64,000 bases of DNA from CBDEFX01 sp965237635 (GTDB taxonomy: Bacteria > Chloroflexota > Dehalococcoidia > Lucifugimonadales > CAUZJF01), in contig CBDEFX010000001.1 of assembly GCA_965237635.1 (NCBI GenBank), forward strand, positions 1,240,001 to 1,304,000, given 5' to 3'. The notes below the pieces were generated by a model, which had not been told where the DNA came from, did no database searches, and saw only the letters and a list, made by a program, of their open reading frames with translations. The position numbers and the translations under genes are program-made. The stretch's first letter is position 1. The number at the start of each line of letters is the position of its first letter. Positions 7,677 to 16,657 of the stretch are shown here, piece after piece.

Positions 7677-10207
7677 GGAGCTACCCCGTCAATGGCCAGC
7701 GAGGGCCTACCGACATGCGCCCTCCCGACGCTCAGTTTGACATGTATGAGCCCTGAAGCCGACACGTAGTCGGCAAGTCCCTCTTCCTCTCCCACATCTC
7801 CCTCCAGTGCCTCGCTGAATGTGTCTTCGACGAATGTCATCAGGGAGACGGGAACTCCCTGGTGGAACCTCGGAACCGGTGGCGGCTGTGGTGGTCCCCC
7901 TGGGAAAGACGATTGGACTTGGATAGGGACCGTTCTCAGGTCCAGCGGCTCCCAGCTCTCATTTTCCCAGTGGTATGCCAAGGCCTCAACACTCTCCGCC
8001 GCCCCACCCTGAAAGGGTACATGGAGGGCCATGCGTTTAATCTCCGTAACCTTGGCGGGCACTTCAAATTGGAAGGTAATGCTGCCATCACCGAACTCGA
8101 TCAGTGCGGGGGGCGCGTACTCTACCTGACCCTCGATACCCACTGCTCGGCCCATGAGCAGCCCACCGGGTACGGAGAAGCTCCCCTGGAGATGCGGCGT
8201 AATCGGCCTTACGACCAAGGTCAAGGAGGGACCGGCAGGGTTCACCCCGTTGATCGTTACCACCGTGGGACTCTCTTCAGTCCACGCAAGGAGGATGATC
8301 GACAAGTCGGGAGGAGGCGAAGTGTAGAGAAAGTCCAAGACTGAGATGGCCATCTCGTGAAGCTGCTGGCGCTGTCTCTCTTCTCTCTCGTTTCCGGGCC
8401 GAGGGCCGCCGGAGAACAGCTGCCCGCGCAACTGCCAGCTCGGAATGACGTTTGCGAAGGCCGCCAGTTTAGTGTCAACAGTAGTGGTATCGCCCGGCCC
8501 CAAGGCACCCAGATTTCTTACAGCGCCGGTTGACACTAGCCACACCTGCTTCAGCGGGGTGACGCTCTTGTTCGTCACCGTGCCCCTCAGAAGGGTTCCC
8601 TCTACGTAGAGGTCATGCGATAGGGTTTCCTCAACCCGCTGGATGCGGTCCGTCACGAAGCTACGCATGGTCCACCTGCCCATCTTCAGCAGCTCTAGCT
8701 CGCTTTCTTCCTGGCGGTTACGCACCTTGACAATGCCCCCAGAACTGCCACGGCCCGACACGTAGCTCCCCGCCCCGCTATCCCAGGCTGCGACGAGGGA
8801 ACTGCCAGGTACCTCCACCCGGTAGTCGGCTTGGCTGGGAGCTATGACCCCCACCATACGCTGGACCCTACCCCAGTCAGTATCAGGTGCTTCTTGAACC
8901 AAGGAGACGGAGCTGACCTGAAGGTCACTTCCTTTGGCCCGTACAGCAAGGAGGTAAGCGCCGCTGGAGAACAGGATCACCAGCACAGGAATCGTGAGCC
9001 ACGTAAGCCCAGGACGACGCAGCCAGCGAAGCATAAGATAGTTGACCGGCCCTACAAGCAGAATATATCCGGCGATGAGGCCTAGCAACACCTTGATGGA
9101 CGGGAACTCCAGAGCGGGTAGATTGGACATGGCGTTGTGGAGTTGATATGGCCACTGGGAGGTCGCGGTCCGCATACTCCGGCTCCGGCCCGCTACTTGG
9201 TCGGAAAAGAGGACGACCGGCGGAAGCGATTGAAAAAGCAGCTCCTTCCACATCTGCGGCAACCCTGGCCAGCCCACCAGAGATTGTGCTGCCGGGTCGA
9301 AGGCTAGGAAAAGCACCCTTCCCTTTCCGTACGCGCTCAGCACAGCCAGGGGCAGGTCCCCCTCCTTGGCCAGAACGCGCCCCGACACGACATCCGCAGA
9401 GTTCACTACGATCGGAAGTGTCGTGAGGATAGGCTCATCGCCCAACCTCTCCAGGGCAGAGATGCTCTTAAGTTCAGTGGCGTCGCCGGGGATTACAGGC
9501 ATGAGGCGCTTGGGAAGGCCTCTAAGACTGGCCCCAGCGTTCGAACCGCCCGACAGGACGAGGGTGCCTCCGCCGGCCACCCAACCTTCAAGGGCCTCTA
9601 GCATCTCAGGGAGGAGCGTCTCTACCGAGACATCGCCCAGAGCGATCACGTCAAAGGCGTGCAGCACCTCAGGGCGCTGGGGAAACGTATCGGGAGAGAT
9701 CGCAGCAACGGCAACCTCTCGTCCCTGGCCGGGCAACTCCAGGGTCGTCAGCAGATTCCAGGCCCCGGCCCGCCGTCCGACAACGCCCACGAAAAGGTCA
9801 GTCTCGCCAATGATGTTGACCGGAGGCTCCAAGCTGGCCACGACCTCTCCATCGGCGACTAATTCCACGTCCAGCCTGGGGGTGGCGGTCATGTAGGGCA
9901 CATGCAGGGTGAGGCGTTTACGGCCGTCCCTGGGAAGAACGACATCGGCGACATAGATGCCCGAGGACATGGGATGTCCTCGGTTACCTATCACATGAAT
10001 CTCTGCCGATAGGTCAGGGCCCTGATTCTCTAGGCGGACAACTACAGGAATCCAGTTGCCCACCCGAGCCTTCCCGTCAAAGCCGACTTCTACTTCAAGG
10101 CTAATCGGGGAGGTCTCCTGGGCCAGGGCTGCTGGGGGACTGTTTAATGAGAGGGTTGCAGCCAGAATCGCCAACAATGCCACGACAAGCACTGCCTGCC
10201 GCTGCAT
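7673..10207 (-). CDS. Large secreted/membrane protein with amidotransferase-like fold, ABC-linked
   Basis: The start is placed at ATG 10207, where MQRQAVLVVALLAILAATLS begins a signal peptide with an AxA-like cleavage site (ALAQE); the frame is open 41 codons further upstream without signal features. The 844 residues comprise an N-terminal beta domain (ISLEVEVGFDGKARVGNWIP), a Rossmann/GATase-like region (about 130-330, with AFDVIALGDV and GGGTLVLSGG), two or three membrane helices near 365-445 and a long C-terminal beta-rich half. Similar proteins accompany ABC-2 exporters in Chloroflexota. The stop overlaps the ATPase gene by 4 bases. It is the first gene of the operon, so the promoter should lie between 10208 and about 10400. 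Function unknown. Confidence 0.8.
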   Translation of the reverse strand: MQRQAVLVVALLAILAATLSLNSPPAALAQETSPISLEVEVGFDGKARVGNWIPVVVRLENQGPDLSAEIHVIGNRGHPMSSGIYVADVVLPRDGRKRLTLHVPYMTATPRLDVELVADGEVVASLEPPVNIIGETDLFVGVVGRRAGAWNLLTTLELPGQGREVAVAAISPDTFPQRPEVLHAFDVIALGDVSVETLLPEMLEALEGWVAGGGTLVLSGGSNAGASLRGLPKRLMPVIPGDATELKSISALERLGDEPILTTLPIVVNSADVVSGRVLAKEGDLPLAVLSAYGKGRVLFLAFDPAAQSLVGWPGLPQMWKELLFQSLPPVVLFSDQVAGRSRSMRTATSQWPYQLHNAMSNLPALEFPSIKVLLGLIAGYILLVGPVNYLMLRWLRRPGLTWLTIPVLVILFSSGAYLLAVRAKGSDLQVSSVSLVQEAPDTDWGRVQRMVGVIAPSQADYRVEVPGSSLVAAWDSGAGSYVSGRGSSGGIVKVRNRQEESELELLKMGRWTMRSFVTDRIQRVEETLSHDLYVEGTLLRGTVTNKSVTPLKQVWLVSTGAVRNLGALGPGDTTTVDTKLAAFANVIPSWQLRGQLFSGGPRPGNEREERQRQQLHEMAISVLDFLYTSPPPDLSIILLAWTEESPTVVTINGVNPAGPSLTLVVRPITPHLQGSFSVPGGLLMGRAVGIEGQVEYAPPALIEFGDGSITFQFEVPAKVTEIKRMALHVPFQGGAAESVEALAYHWENESWEPLDLRTVPIQVQSSFPGGPPQPPPVPRFHQGVPVSLMTFVEDTFSEALEGDVGEEEGLADYVSASGLIHVKLSVGRAHVGRPSLAIDGVAP

Positions 10208-10454
10208 TACGACCTGTCCAAGAATCGGTCTGCCGTCGTGCCCGTTTGAGCTTGGGTCACTGTCCCTCCAGTCCGTACCCTGAGCCGCTTGGATTCTAGG
10301 CCAATCGTCCTGTGCACCGACTCCCGTCAATTGGTTAGCCTAGGGTCAGTACGCCGCCGCCGTTAGTCAAACAAGGTCCGCCAACCGAGGAAATAAAAGT
10401 GAGCCTACGATTTGAGTGTACTCTCTTCTGCTCTCCAACGACAGCGGCGTTAGG

Positions 10455-10579
10455 TTCAGACTTGTCGCCAGTGTAGGCAGTCCAGGTGCGTCGAGGAGGT
10501 CTCGATATCCAGGACTAACTTGGAGGACGTGTACCTCGCGCTGACTGGTGAGGGCATCCCTGATGATACGGCCGCGTGA
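10455..10579 (+). pseudogene. 3' remnant of an ABC transporter ATPase gene
   Basis: A plus-strand frame free of stops from 10455 ends in SISRTNLEDVYLALTGEGIP, with TGA at 10577-10579. The NLEDVYLALTG motif is the signature C-terminus of ABC-2 exporter ATPases (typically TLEDVFLxLTG). No Walker motifs precede it, so only the 3' end of the gene survives. Just downstream a short frame starting at 10604 (MDLRATGAIKLLG) could be the first codons of the matching permease, but it ends at once. The fragment lies on the strand opposite to the exporter operon and next to an IS3 element, consistent with deletion caused by mobile elements. Confidence 0.55.
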
Positions 10580-10662
10580 GGGCGCGATGTTCCCCTGGCG
10601 ATGGACCTGCGGGCTACAGGCGCGATAAAGCTGCTTGGCGACATTTCCACGGTAGTCGGGTG

Positions 10663-10690
10663 AAGTGGACCCAATCCTTTGGACAGGAAT
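10663..10690. repeat. Possible solo IS3-type terminal repeat
   Basis: AAGTGGACCCAATCCTTTGG followed by ACAGGAATTG resembles the left end of the IS3 element at 23073 (AGGTGGACCCCATTATTAAG then ACAGCACG), sharing GTGGACCC and a later GACAG. It lies about 20 bases outside the IS3 element that begins at 10710, which has different ends. It may be the scar of an older IS3 insertion that truncated the neighbouring ABC gene. Confidence 0.3.
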
Positions 10691-10755
10691 TGAGGTGGTC
10701 TCGTTTGTCTGAACAGCGCTGCCCGGTTTGATAAGTGGAATCGCGCTGCCGTGCG

Positions 10756-11583
10756 TTAGGCCGCCGCGGACTCGGCAGGCGCTCTGTCAAAGAACTGGTC
10801 CGGCGTCATACCCCCAAGGCTCGAATGGGGCCGTCCGGCATTGTAAAACTCGAAGTACCGCCCGAGTCCAGTTCTGGCTTCCGGGACCGATTCGTAGGCT
10901 CTCAGGTACACCTCCTCGTACTTGACGCTCTTCCACAGCCGTTCGACGAACACATTATCCTTCCAGCTCCCCTTCCCGTCCATACTGATCTGGATCTCAC
11001 TGGCTTTCAGCAGGCCGGTGAAGGCATCACTTGTGAACTGGCTTCCCTGATCTGTGTTGAATATCTCCGGCGCGCCGTGGCGTCCCAGGGATTCTTCGAG
11101 CGCCTCCACGCAGAAGTCTGTGTCCATTGTGACCGATACCCGCCAGGCCAGCACCTTGCGGCTATGCCAGTCCATCACTGCGGCTAGGTACACGAACCCC
11201 CTGGCCATCGGAATGTACGTGATATCCATTGCCCACACCTGGTTGGGCCTGCTCACCTCAAGCCCGCGCAGCAGGTACGGATACACCGTATGGCCGGGCC
11301 GTCGCCGGCTGGTGTTGGGCTTGCGGTACAGCGCCTCGATGCCCATCCGCCGCATCAGTGTGGCGATGTGTCTACGCCCGGAGGAGAGTCCCTCCTGGCG
11401 GAGCAGGCCTCGCATCATCCTACTGCCTGCAAACGGATACTCAAGGTGCAGCTCATCGATGCGGCGCATCAGTCCGAGACCGGCTTCGCCCACCGGCCGT
11501 GGCCGGTAGTAGATGCTCCCGCGGCTGATGCCCACTGCCTTTGCCTGGCGGGCGAGAGGCAACTTGTGATCGCGGTCGATCAT
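10756..11583 (-). CDS. IS3-family transposase OrfB (DDE catalytic subunit)
   Basis: 275 residues. The rve integrase core shows the DDE triad: D in WAMDITYIP, D in FNTDQGSQFTS and E in DNVFVERLWKSVKYEEVY, plus the C-terminal FEFYNAGRPHSSLGGMTP typical of IS3 OrfB. An N-terminal HTH_21-type region precedes the core. Its start overlaps the OrfA stop by 4 bases (11580-11583); in IS3 elements the active protein is normally an OrfA-OrfB frameshift fusion. Looks intact. Confidence 0.92.
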   Translation of the reverse strand: MIDRDHKLPLARQAKAVGISRGSIYYRPRPVGEAGLGLMRRIDELHLEYPFAGSRMMRGLLRQEGLSSGRRHIATLMRRMGIEALYRKPNTSRRRPGHTVYPYLLRGLEVSRPNQVWAMDITYIPMARGFVYLAAVMDWHSRKVLAWRVSVTMDTDFCVEALEESLGRHGAPEIFNTDQGSQFTSDAFTGLLKASEIQISMDGKGSWKDNVFVERLWKSVKYEEVYLRAYESVPEARTGLGRYFEFYNAGRPHSSLGGMTPDQFFDRAPAESAAA

Positions 11584-11885
11584 CGCCTTGCGCCCGGCAA
11601 TCCCGCCTTCGTGAGCGCGGACTCTAAAAAATCGTTCTCCAACGCAAGCTCACCGATCTTAGCGTGAAGGACCTTCATATCTACCGGCTTTTCAGCCTGC
11701 CCTGTCCCGGCCCCAAATAACTGCGCCGCCCGATCCAGCAACTGGGTCTTCCATTGCGTGATCTGGTTCGGGTGCACATCGAACTGGCTTGCCAGCTCCG
11801 AAAGTGTCCGGTCGCCGCGCACTGCGGCAAGAGCCACCTTCGCCTTGAACTCTGCCGAGTGGTTACGGCGGGGTCGTCTGCTCAT
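11580..11885 (-). CDS. IS3-family transposase OrfA (HTH subunit)
   Basis: 101 residues. MSRRPRRNHSAEFKAKVALA and ELASQFDVHPNQITQWKTQL form the HTH_Tnp_1 fold of IS3 OrfA, followed by a leucine-zipper-like helix. It binds the element's ends and joins OrfB through frameshifting. A short GGAG-type sequence precedes the start within the element. Confidence 0.9.
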   Translation of the reverse strand: MSRRPRRNHSAEFKAKVALAAVRGDRTLSELASQFDVHPNQITQWKTQLLDRAAQLFGAGTGQAEKPVDMKVLHAKIGELALENDFLESALTKAGLPGARR

Positions 11886-12068
11886 CTCTCGCTCCTGTCT
11901 CCGAGAGCACTATCATGCCCTCAATCAGGCAGCGATTCCACTTATCCCCCTGTTCAGATTTCCGGAGCCACTTCTAATCGAGGCTTGTTAAGCTAGAGTC
12001 TAGTGGTCCACCAGACTTGACAAAATCAAGAACCTTCGTGATTAGGTTCCGGCTGGTGATGCAACCTT

Positions 12069-12229
12069 GATTCCCTCGTAAAAACCCGTTTTGAGGAAGT
12101 TCTAGCGAGTTAGCACATCTGAGCGCTACCGTATGTTGGGGTAGTATACGGAACAGAGACTGTATATTGTACCCAGGCGTGGGCACGGTTGTTCTAATTC
12201 GACCTGAACAGACTTTTTGCGAGAGAATC
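12069..12229 (+). repeat. MITE copy 1 (161 bp)
   Basis: Begins GATTCCCTCGTAAAAA and ends with the inverted TTTTTGCGAGAGAATC. The target duplication AACCTT lies at 12063-12068 and 12230-12235. Internally it carries a CCGTAT/ATACGG inverted pair and a region equivalent to the GTACCCA/TGGGTAC hairpin of other copies. It has private changes (TTGCGAG at the right end, CTGAACAGAC), making it one of the more diverged copies. No coding capacity for a transposase. Confidence 0.9.
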
Positions 12230-12235
12230 AACCTT

Positions 12236-12396
12236 GATTCCCTCGTAAAAACCCGTTTTGAGGAAGTTCCAGCGATTTAGCACATCTGAGCGCTACCGTA
12301 TGTTGGGGTAGTATACGGAACAGAGGCTGTATCTTGTACCCAGACGTGGGTGCGTTTGTTCTAATTCGACCTACACAGACTTTTTACGAGAGAATC
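12236..12396 (+). repeat. MITE copy 2 (161 bp), in tandem with copy 1
   Basis: Same length and ends as copy 1, from which it is separated only by the 6-bp AACCTT. Its right flank is AAGAAT, so copies 1 and 2 share a single AACCTT between them: an insertion beside or into the duplicated target, or unequal recombination. A TTG-initiated frame that runs out of the right end (peptide ending TFYERI) occurs in most copies. Confidence 0.9.
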
Positions 12397-12639
12397 AAGA
12401 ATTGTCGCGGCGGAGGTGGCCCTGACCCCGGCAGCCTCGCCCGGCTTCTGACTGGGCGAGAGCTTCTTCACAACGCTGACAGAACATTGGCACTACACAA
12501 TAGACACCAAAAACTCAAGTACTCGTCGGCGGTGGACTTGAAGGCAGCTCATAGTCAGAAGGAATAGTTCTCGGCAAGGGGTATCACGTTCCTCGTGGGC
12601 GGTTCGAGTCTCGTGGGATGGGGAGGGCGAAGCCCCCTA

Positions 12640-12880
12640 CTGGACCCCAAAAGATTTGGGGGTGTGTGACGTTGTAGCTGGCTTCGTGAACGAAGTTAGC
12701 GGCAACGGTGTGAGGGACCGTTGCGGGTGGTCTCGTCAGACCCAGGACGGCTGTGAGGATGGCTAGGTGCGGGCGTCTCCCGGCCCTGCTGCAGAGCTGG
12801 TGCGGGAAAAGGGCAACAGGGGCGAGGCATAAGCCCTAGGACGGTGGCCTTGTGCATGAAGACGAGAACGGTTAGTCCAT
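12640..12880 (+). ncRNA. Hairpin-rich non-coding stretch, possible structured RNA or intron fragment
   Basis: Consecutive strong hairpins: ACCCCAAA-AGA-TTTGGGGGT (12644-12663), GCTGGCTTCGT/ACGAAGTTAGC (12677-12700), GCAACGGT/ACCGTTGC (12702-12724) and GGTCT/AGACC (about 12729-12742), followed by further GC-rich pairing segments. GTGTG after the first hairpin would fit the 5' boundary of a group II intron, and group IIC introns insert behind terminator-like stems, but no reverse-transcriptase frame and no convincing domain V are visible. The rest of 12397-12914 has no gene I can support. Strand is assumed. Confidence 0.3.
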
Positions 12881-12914
12881 TCGACCACAGATGCAGAGAT
12901 TATGCCCATTTACC

Positions 12915-12956
12915 TTGACACTGACGACAATTTGACCTAGTCTGATAGCTAGTCAG
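12915..12956 (+). promoter_or_regulatory. Promoter and candidate operator of the toxin-antitoxin pair
   Basis: TTGACA (12915-12920), a 17-base spacer and TAGTCT (12938-12943) make a plausible sigma-A promoter about 40 bases upstream of the antitoxin ATG. The partial palindrome CTGATAGCTAGTCAG (12942-12956) overlaps the -10 region, where Phd-type antitoxins usually bind to repress their own operon. Operator function is inferred from position only. Confidence 0.5.
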
Positions 12957-12980
12957 CATCATGGACAGATGGGGTGAATC

Positions 12981-13241
12981 ATGAGCAGGAAATGGCCGGT
13001 TCAAGACGCCAAGTCGAGGTTCAGCGAGCTCCTCGATACTACCCTCGCCGAAGGGCCGCAGATCGTGACTAAGCGCGGGGTGGAAACGGCAGTGCTCCTC
13101 CCCATCGAGCAGTGGCGGAGGCTGGAGCGGATGACTAGGCCGGACCTGAAGAACCTGCTCCTCTCCTCTGAGGCGCGGACGGAAGACCTTACACCGCCGC
13201 GCCGACAGCATCGCCACCGAACACCTTTGGTCGTGGAGTAG
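12981..13241 (+). CDS. Phd/YefM-family antitoxin
   Basis: 86 residues. The N-terminal WPVQDAKSRFSELLDTTLAE is the Phd/YefM DNA-binding fold, followed by GPQIVTKRGVETAVLLPIEQ and a basic, disordered C-terminal tail that normally wraps the toxin. GGGG lies 6-9 bases before ATG. The PIN toxin starts 4 bases after the stop, so they form a bicistron. It should neutralise the PIN RNase and repress the operon. Confidence 0.9.
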   Translation: MSRKWPVQDAKSRFSELLDTTLAEGPQIVTKRGVETAVLLPIEQWRRLERMTRPDLKNLLLSSEARTEDLTPPRRQHRHRTPLVVE

Positions 13242-13245
13242 GCTC

Positions 13246-13662
13246 ATGTACCTCCTCGATACCAACGTGGTCTCGGAGCTACGCCGTCCCCGGCCACATC
13301 GCGCTGTCCTGGATTGGATCGCGGATGTGCCAACAGAGCAACTCTTCGTGTCTGCCGTTACGGTTGGAGAGATACAGGCAGGGATCGAGATCACCCGTGA
13401 ACAAGATGAGGCCAAGGCAGAGGAGTTGGAAGCCTGGCTGGACAAGGTCCTGGCCTCTTACGGTGTATTGTCGATAGACGCGCCCGCCTTCCGGGAGTGG
13501 GCAAGGCTCATGCACAGAAGGTCGGACACTATGACCGAAGACGCCATGATTGCGGCGACAGCCAAGGTGCATCGGCTGACGGTGGTGACCCGGAATGTGA
13601 GCGACTTCAGCCAACTTCAGGTGGAGTTGCTGAACCCGTTCGAAGTCGTGCCGGATGAATAA
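13246..13662 (+). CDS. PIN-domain toxin (VapC/FitB-like RNase)
   Basis: 138 residues. The four acidic residues of the PIN metal site are visible: D5 (LLDTNVVSE), E42 (TVGEIQAG), D99 (TEDAMIAA) and D120 (TRNVSDF). The SELRRP and AGIE motifs are close to FitB-type VapC. Such toxins cleave tRNA or rRNA when freed from their antitoxin. Intact, 4 bases downstream of the antitoxin and about 40 bases before the truncated IS1380 copy. Confidence 0.92.
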   Translation: MYLLDTNVVSELRRPRPHRAVLDWIADVPTEQLFVSAVTVGEIQAGIEITREQDEAKAEELEAWLDKVLASYGVLSIDAPAFREWARLMHRRSDTMTEDAMIAATAKVHRLTVVTRNVSDFSQLQVELLNPFEVVPDE

Positions 13663-13704
13663 GCAAGAGGACTTCCAGAACCGCGCATTGGCTCTTCTCC
13701 TAAG

Positions 13705-15022
13705 CCCGAATCCACCGAAGGAGGGCGTCGGGTTAGCGTCCTGAGGCGGCAAGAAGGCGCTCCTGTGCTTCTGGGATAATGGTTTTGTAGCAAAAAAACG
13801 GCCCCGGAAAAGGAGCACCCAGTAGATGCTGCCACGCAACCACCCCGACCGGATCCAAATCACCTTCGACGACCGCCGCTTGGTGGCCAATGCCGGGCTG
13901 CTCCTTCCGGCCACCCTGGCGCGGCACCTCGGCCTGCCCGAACTCGTCCGGCAGCGCCTCAACCTGGGCGATGCCCCGGGGCGGGCGAACACGAGCGACA
14001 AGATGATGACGCTGGTGGCGTCTGCGCTGGCTGGGGGCGACTGCATTGACGACGCCGATGTGTTGCGCACCGGGGGGACGGCCTGCACCCTGGGCGGCAC
14101 GGTCAAGGCGCCATCCACCCTGGGCACCTTCCTGCGCAGCTTCCGGTGGGGCCACGTCCGTCAACTCGACCGGGTGAGCCGCGAGTTGCTGGCCCGGGCT
14201 TGGCAGGCCGGGGCGGGACCCGGCGACGGGCCCCTGACCATTGACCTGGACTCCACCATCTGCGAGACCTACGGACTGGCCAAGGAGGGCGCCCGCCACC
14301 ACGGCTATACCGGCAAGCGGGGCTACCACCCACTGCCGGCCATCGCCGCCGGCACCGGAGACGTGCTGATGTCCCGGCTGCGCGAAGGCCGGGCCAACAC
14401 CGCCCGCGGCGCCGCCCACTTCCTGCGGGAGACGGTGGGACGGGTGCGCTACGCCGGGGCCGACGGACGACTCACGCTACGGGCCGACAGCGGGTTCTAC
14501 ACTCATGGCGTGGTATCCGTCTGCCGCAAGATGGATGTCCGCTTCTCCATCACCATCCGCCAGCACAAAAGCCTGCACAATCTCATCGAGGCGATACCCG
14601 AAGATGCCTGGACGCCGATTCCTTACTGGATGGACGGTGCCGCCGATGTGGCCGAGACCACCTGCACCCCCTTCCAGGCCGAGGCGGACGCCGCGCCGGT
14701 ACGGCTCATCGTCCGGCGGGTGAAGCCGACGCCCGGTTCCCAACTGGCCCTCTTCGCCAAATACAGCTATCATGGCTTCATCACCGACCGGGACGGGGAG
14801 TTGCTCGAACTGGAGGCTGACCATCGCCGCCACGCCGAGATCGAGAATGCCATACGCGACCTCAAGTACGGCGTCGGGCTGAACCATCTCCCCTCGGGCC
14901 GCTTCGCCGCCAACGGCGCCTGGCTGGCCGTCCAGACGATGGCCCACAACCTGGCCCGCTGGACGGCGCGGATCGGTCTGGGAGAGCGGATAGCCACCAC
15001 CAAGACCCTCCGGCGGCGGTTC
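13705..15022 (+). mobile_element. IS1380-family element, copy A, 3'-truncated
   Basis: The left end CCCGAATCCACCGAAGGA at 13705 is preceded by the target-like CTAAG (13700-13704). The sequence is almost identical to the complete copies at 19102 and 40968 up to GGTTC at 15022, where it changes abruptly into the left end of the IS21 element. The last roughly 400 bp and the right inverted repeat are not found beyond the IS21 element, so this copy was truncated, not merely interrupted. Confidence 0.9.
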
Positions 15023-15331
15023 CTTGTGAATGGCGGAGAGATAATGTACCGCCAGGGCGGCTCAAGAGCTGAGATGTGGCGCTTGAAAAGCGTACCGCCT
15101 GTCGCCTTCAATCAGGAACGACCGAACCTGACTGAAGGTGGATTGGATGTACAAGGTGGGTATTTACCTCCGTGTTCGCAAGGCTTGTTTCGTCGAAGGG
15201 ATGAGCGTCCGAGAGGCGGCCCGAGTGTTCGGGCTACACCGGGACACGGTGCGCAAGATGCTCGAGTACTCCGTGCCCCCAGGGTATCGACGGCAACGAC
15301 CGGCTCGCAGACCGAAGCTCGATCCATATAA
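13826..15331 (+). pseudogene. IS1380-family transposase, truncated and fused to IS21 sequence
   Basis: The first about 399 residues match the 441-residue transposases of the other two copies, including the D of TIDLDSTICETYG, the D of LRADSGFYTH and the E of HAEIENAIRDLKYG. After RRRF the frame runs into the IS21 left end and on to 15331, adding about 100 unrelated residues. The transposase therefore lacks its natural C-terminus, and because the element has lost its right end it should not transpose by itself. Confidence 0.85.
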
Positions 15332-16657
15332 GGGTGTGATGGACCAGATCCTGGAGCAGGATCTGAGCTCACCGAAGAAGCAGCGTCACACCGCCAAGCG
15401 TATCTACGAACGGCTCAGAGACGAACACGGCTTCCCCGGCAAGTACACGATAGTCAAAGACTACGTTCGAGAACGCCGTCGTCATACCCGCGAGATATTC
15501 TTACCTCTGTCCCACCCTCCGGGACATGCCCAGTGCGACTACGGCGAAGCTCGAGTGATCATCGGCGGAGTGGAACGCAAAGCCCACTACTTCGCCCTGG
15601 ACCTCCCTCACAGCGACGGGTGCTATGTGAAGGCGTATCCCGCCGAGACGACGGAGTCATTCTGCGACGACACGTCTCCGCCTTCGCGTTCCTGGGCGGA
15701 GTGCCTCAGAGCATCCTCTACGACAACACCACGCTCGCGGTAGCCAGAATCCTGGGAGATGGTCGCCGGCAGCGGACCAGGGTGTTCTCCGAGCTTCAGT
15801 CCCACTACCTGTTCGAGGACCGGTTTGGCCGTCCAGGCAAAGGGAACGATAAGGGCAAAGTAGAAGGTCTGGTCGGCTATGTCCGCCGGAACTTCCTGGT
15901 GCCCATTCCATCGTTCGAGAGCTTCGATGCCCTCAATGCTCATCTGGAGCAACACTGCCTCAGACGGTTCGAAGATCGACTCCGCGGCCACAACGAGACG
16001 ATAGGAGAACGGCTGGAGCGGGACCTGGAGAAGTTGCTGCCTCTGCCGGCCGTACCGTACGACGCCAGCGACAAGCACGCGACGAGGGTCAGTTCTCTGT
16101 CCCTGGTCAGATACCGGACCAATGACTATTCGGTCCCGGTGGCCTACGGTCATCGGGACGTTCTGGTCCGCGGATATGTACACGAGGTTGTGATCAGCTG
16201 TGGCGCTGAAGTCATCGCCCGCCATCGGCGGTCCTACGATCGAGACGACTTCGTCTTCGACCCTCTCCATTACCTGCCGCTCCTTGAGAAGAAGACGAGG
16301 GCCTTGGATCAGGCGGCGCCGCTGGTTGGATGGGAGTTGCCCGAGGAGTTCGGAGTGTTGCGGCGGTTGCTGGAGTCTCGGATGGGCAAGCGAGGAAAGA
16401 GGGAGTTCGTGCAGGTGCTCAGACTGATGGAGAACTTCCAGCCGGAAGAAATCCACGACGCCGTACGAGACGCCGTACGAGACGCCATTCGACTCGGGGC
16501 TGTGAGCTTCGATGCTGTCAAGCACCTGGTGCTGTGCAGGATCGAAGCTCGACCGCCTAGACTCGACATGGAGTTGTACCCGTATCTACCCAGGACCAAC
16601 GTTGCAACAACCTCGACCAGGGACTACATGGCTCTCCTGGCGGGGAGCCGGTCATGA
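15147..16657 (+). pseudogene. istA: IS21 transposase IstA, frameshifted
   Basis: Starts MYKVGIYLRVRKACFVEGMS with an HTH (VREAARVFGLHRDTVRKML), then the rve domain with HAQCDYGEA (first Asp) and, in the next frame, FGGVPQSILYDNT and the Glu of GKGNDKGKVEGLVGYVRRNF. Around 15670 the frame shifts: TTCTGCGACG needs one extra G to read FCDGHVSAFAF, the family norm. A one-base deletion is the simplest explanation, so IstA is inactive unless this is a sequencing error. The downstream frame overlaps istB by 4 bases. Confidence 0.88.

Larger units (their letters stand above)
10710..11956 (-). mobile_element. IS3-family insertion sequence (copy 1, intact-looking)
   Basis: About 1247 bp, bounded by TGAACAG at 10710 and CTGTTCA ending at 11956. 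A second inverted match, ATAAGTGGAATCG (10731-10743) against CGATTCCACTTAT (11933-11945), lies inside; the left end carries about 10 extra bases between the two blocks. It encodes OrfA and OrfB in the usual IS3 arrangement on the minus strand. No clear 3-4 bp target duplication is visible. It separates the ABC remnant from the MITE pair. Confidence 0.8.

Noticed and set aside
10456..10674. 72-residue minus-strand frame upstream of the IS3
   Set aside because: No RBS or recognisable motif; the opposite strand carries the recognisable ABC ATPase C-terminus.
12585..12625. GGTTCGAGTC, possible T-arm of a tRNA
   Set aside because: Stem bases on either side do not pair and no D or anticodon arm can be built.
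13733..14419. Long antisense frame (228 residues) in IS1380, repeated in all three copies
   Set aside because: It is the mirror of the GC-rich transposase gene; Gly/Ala/Arg composition and no RBS or homology.
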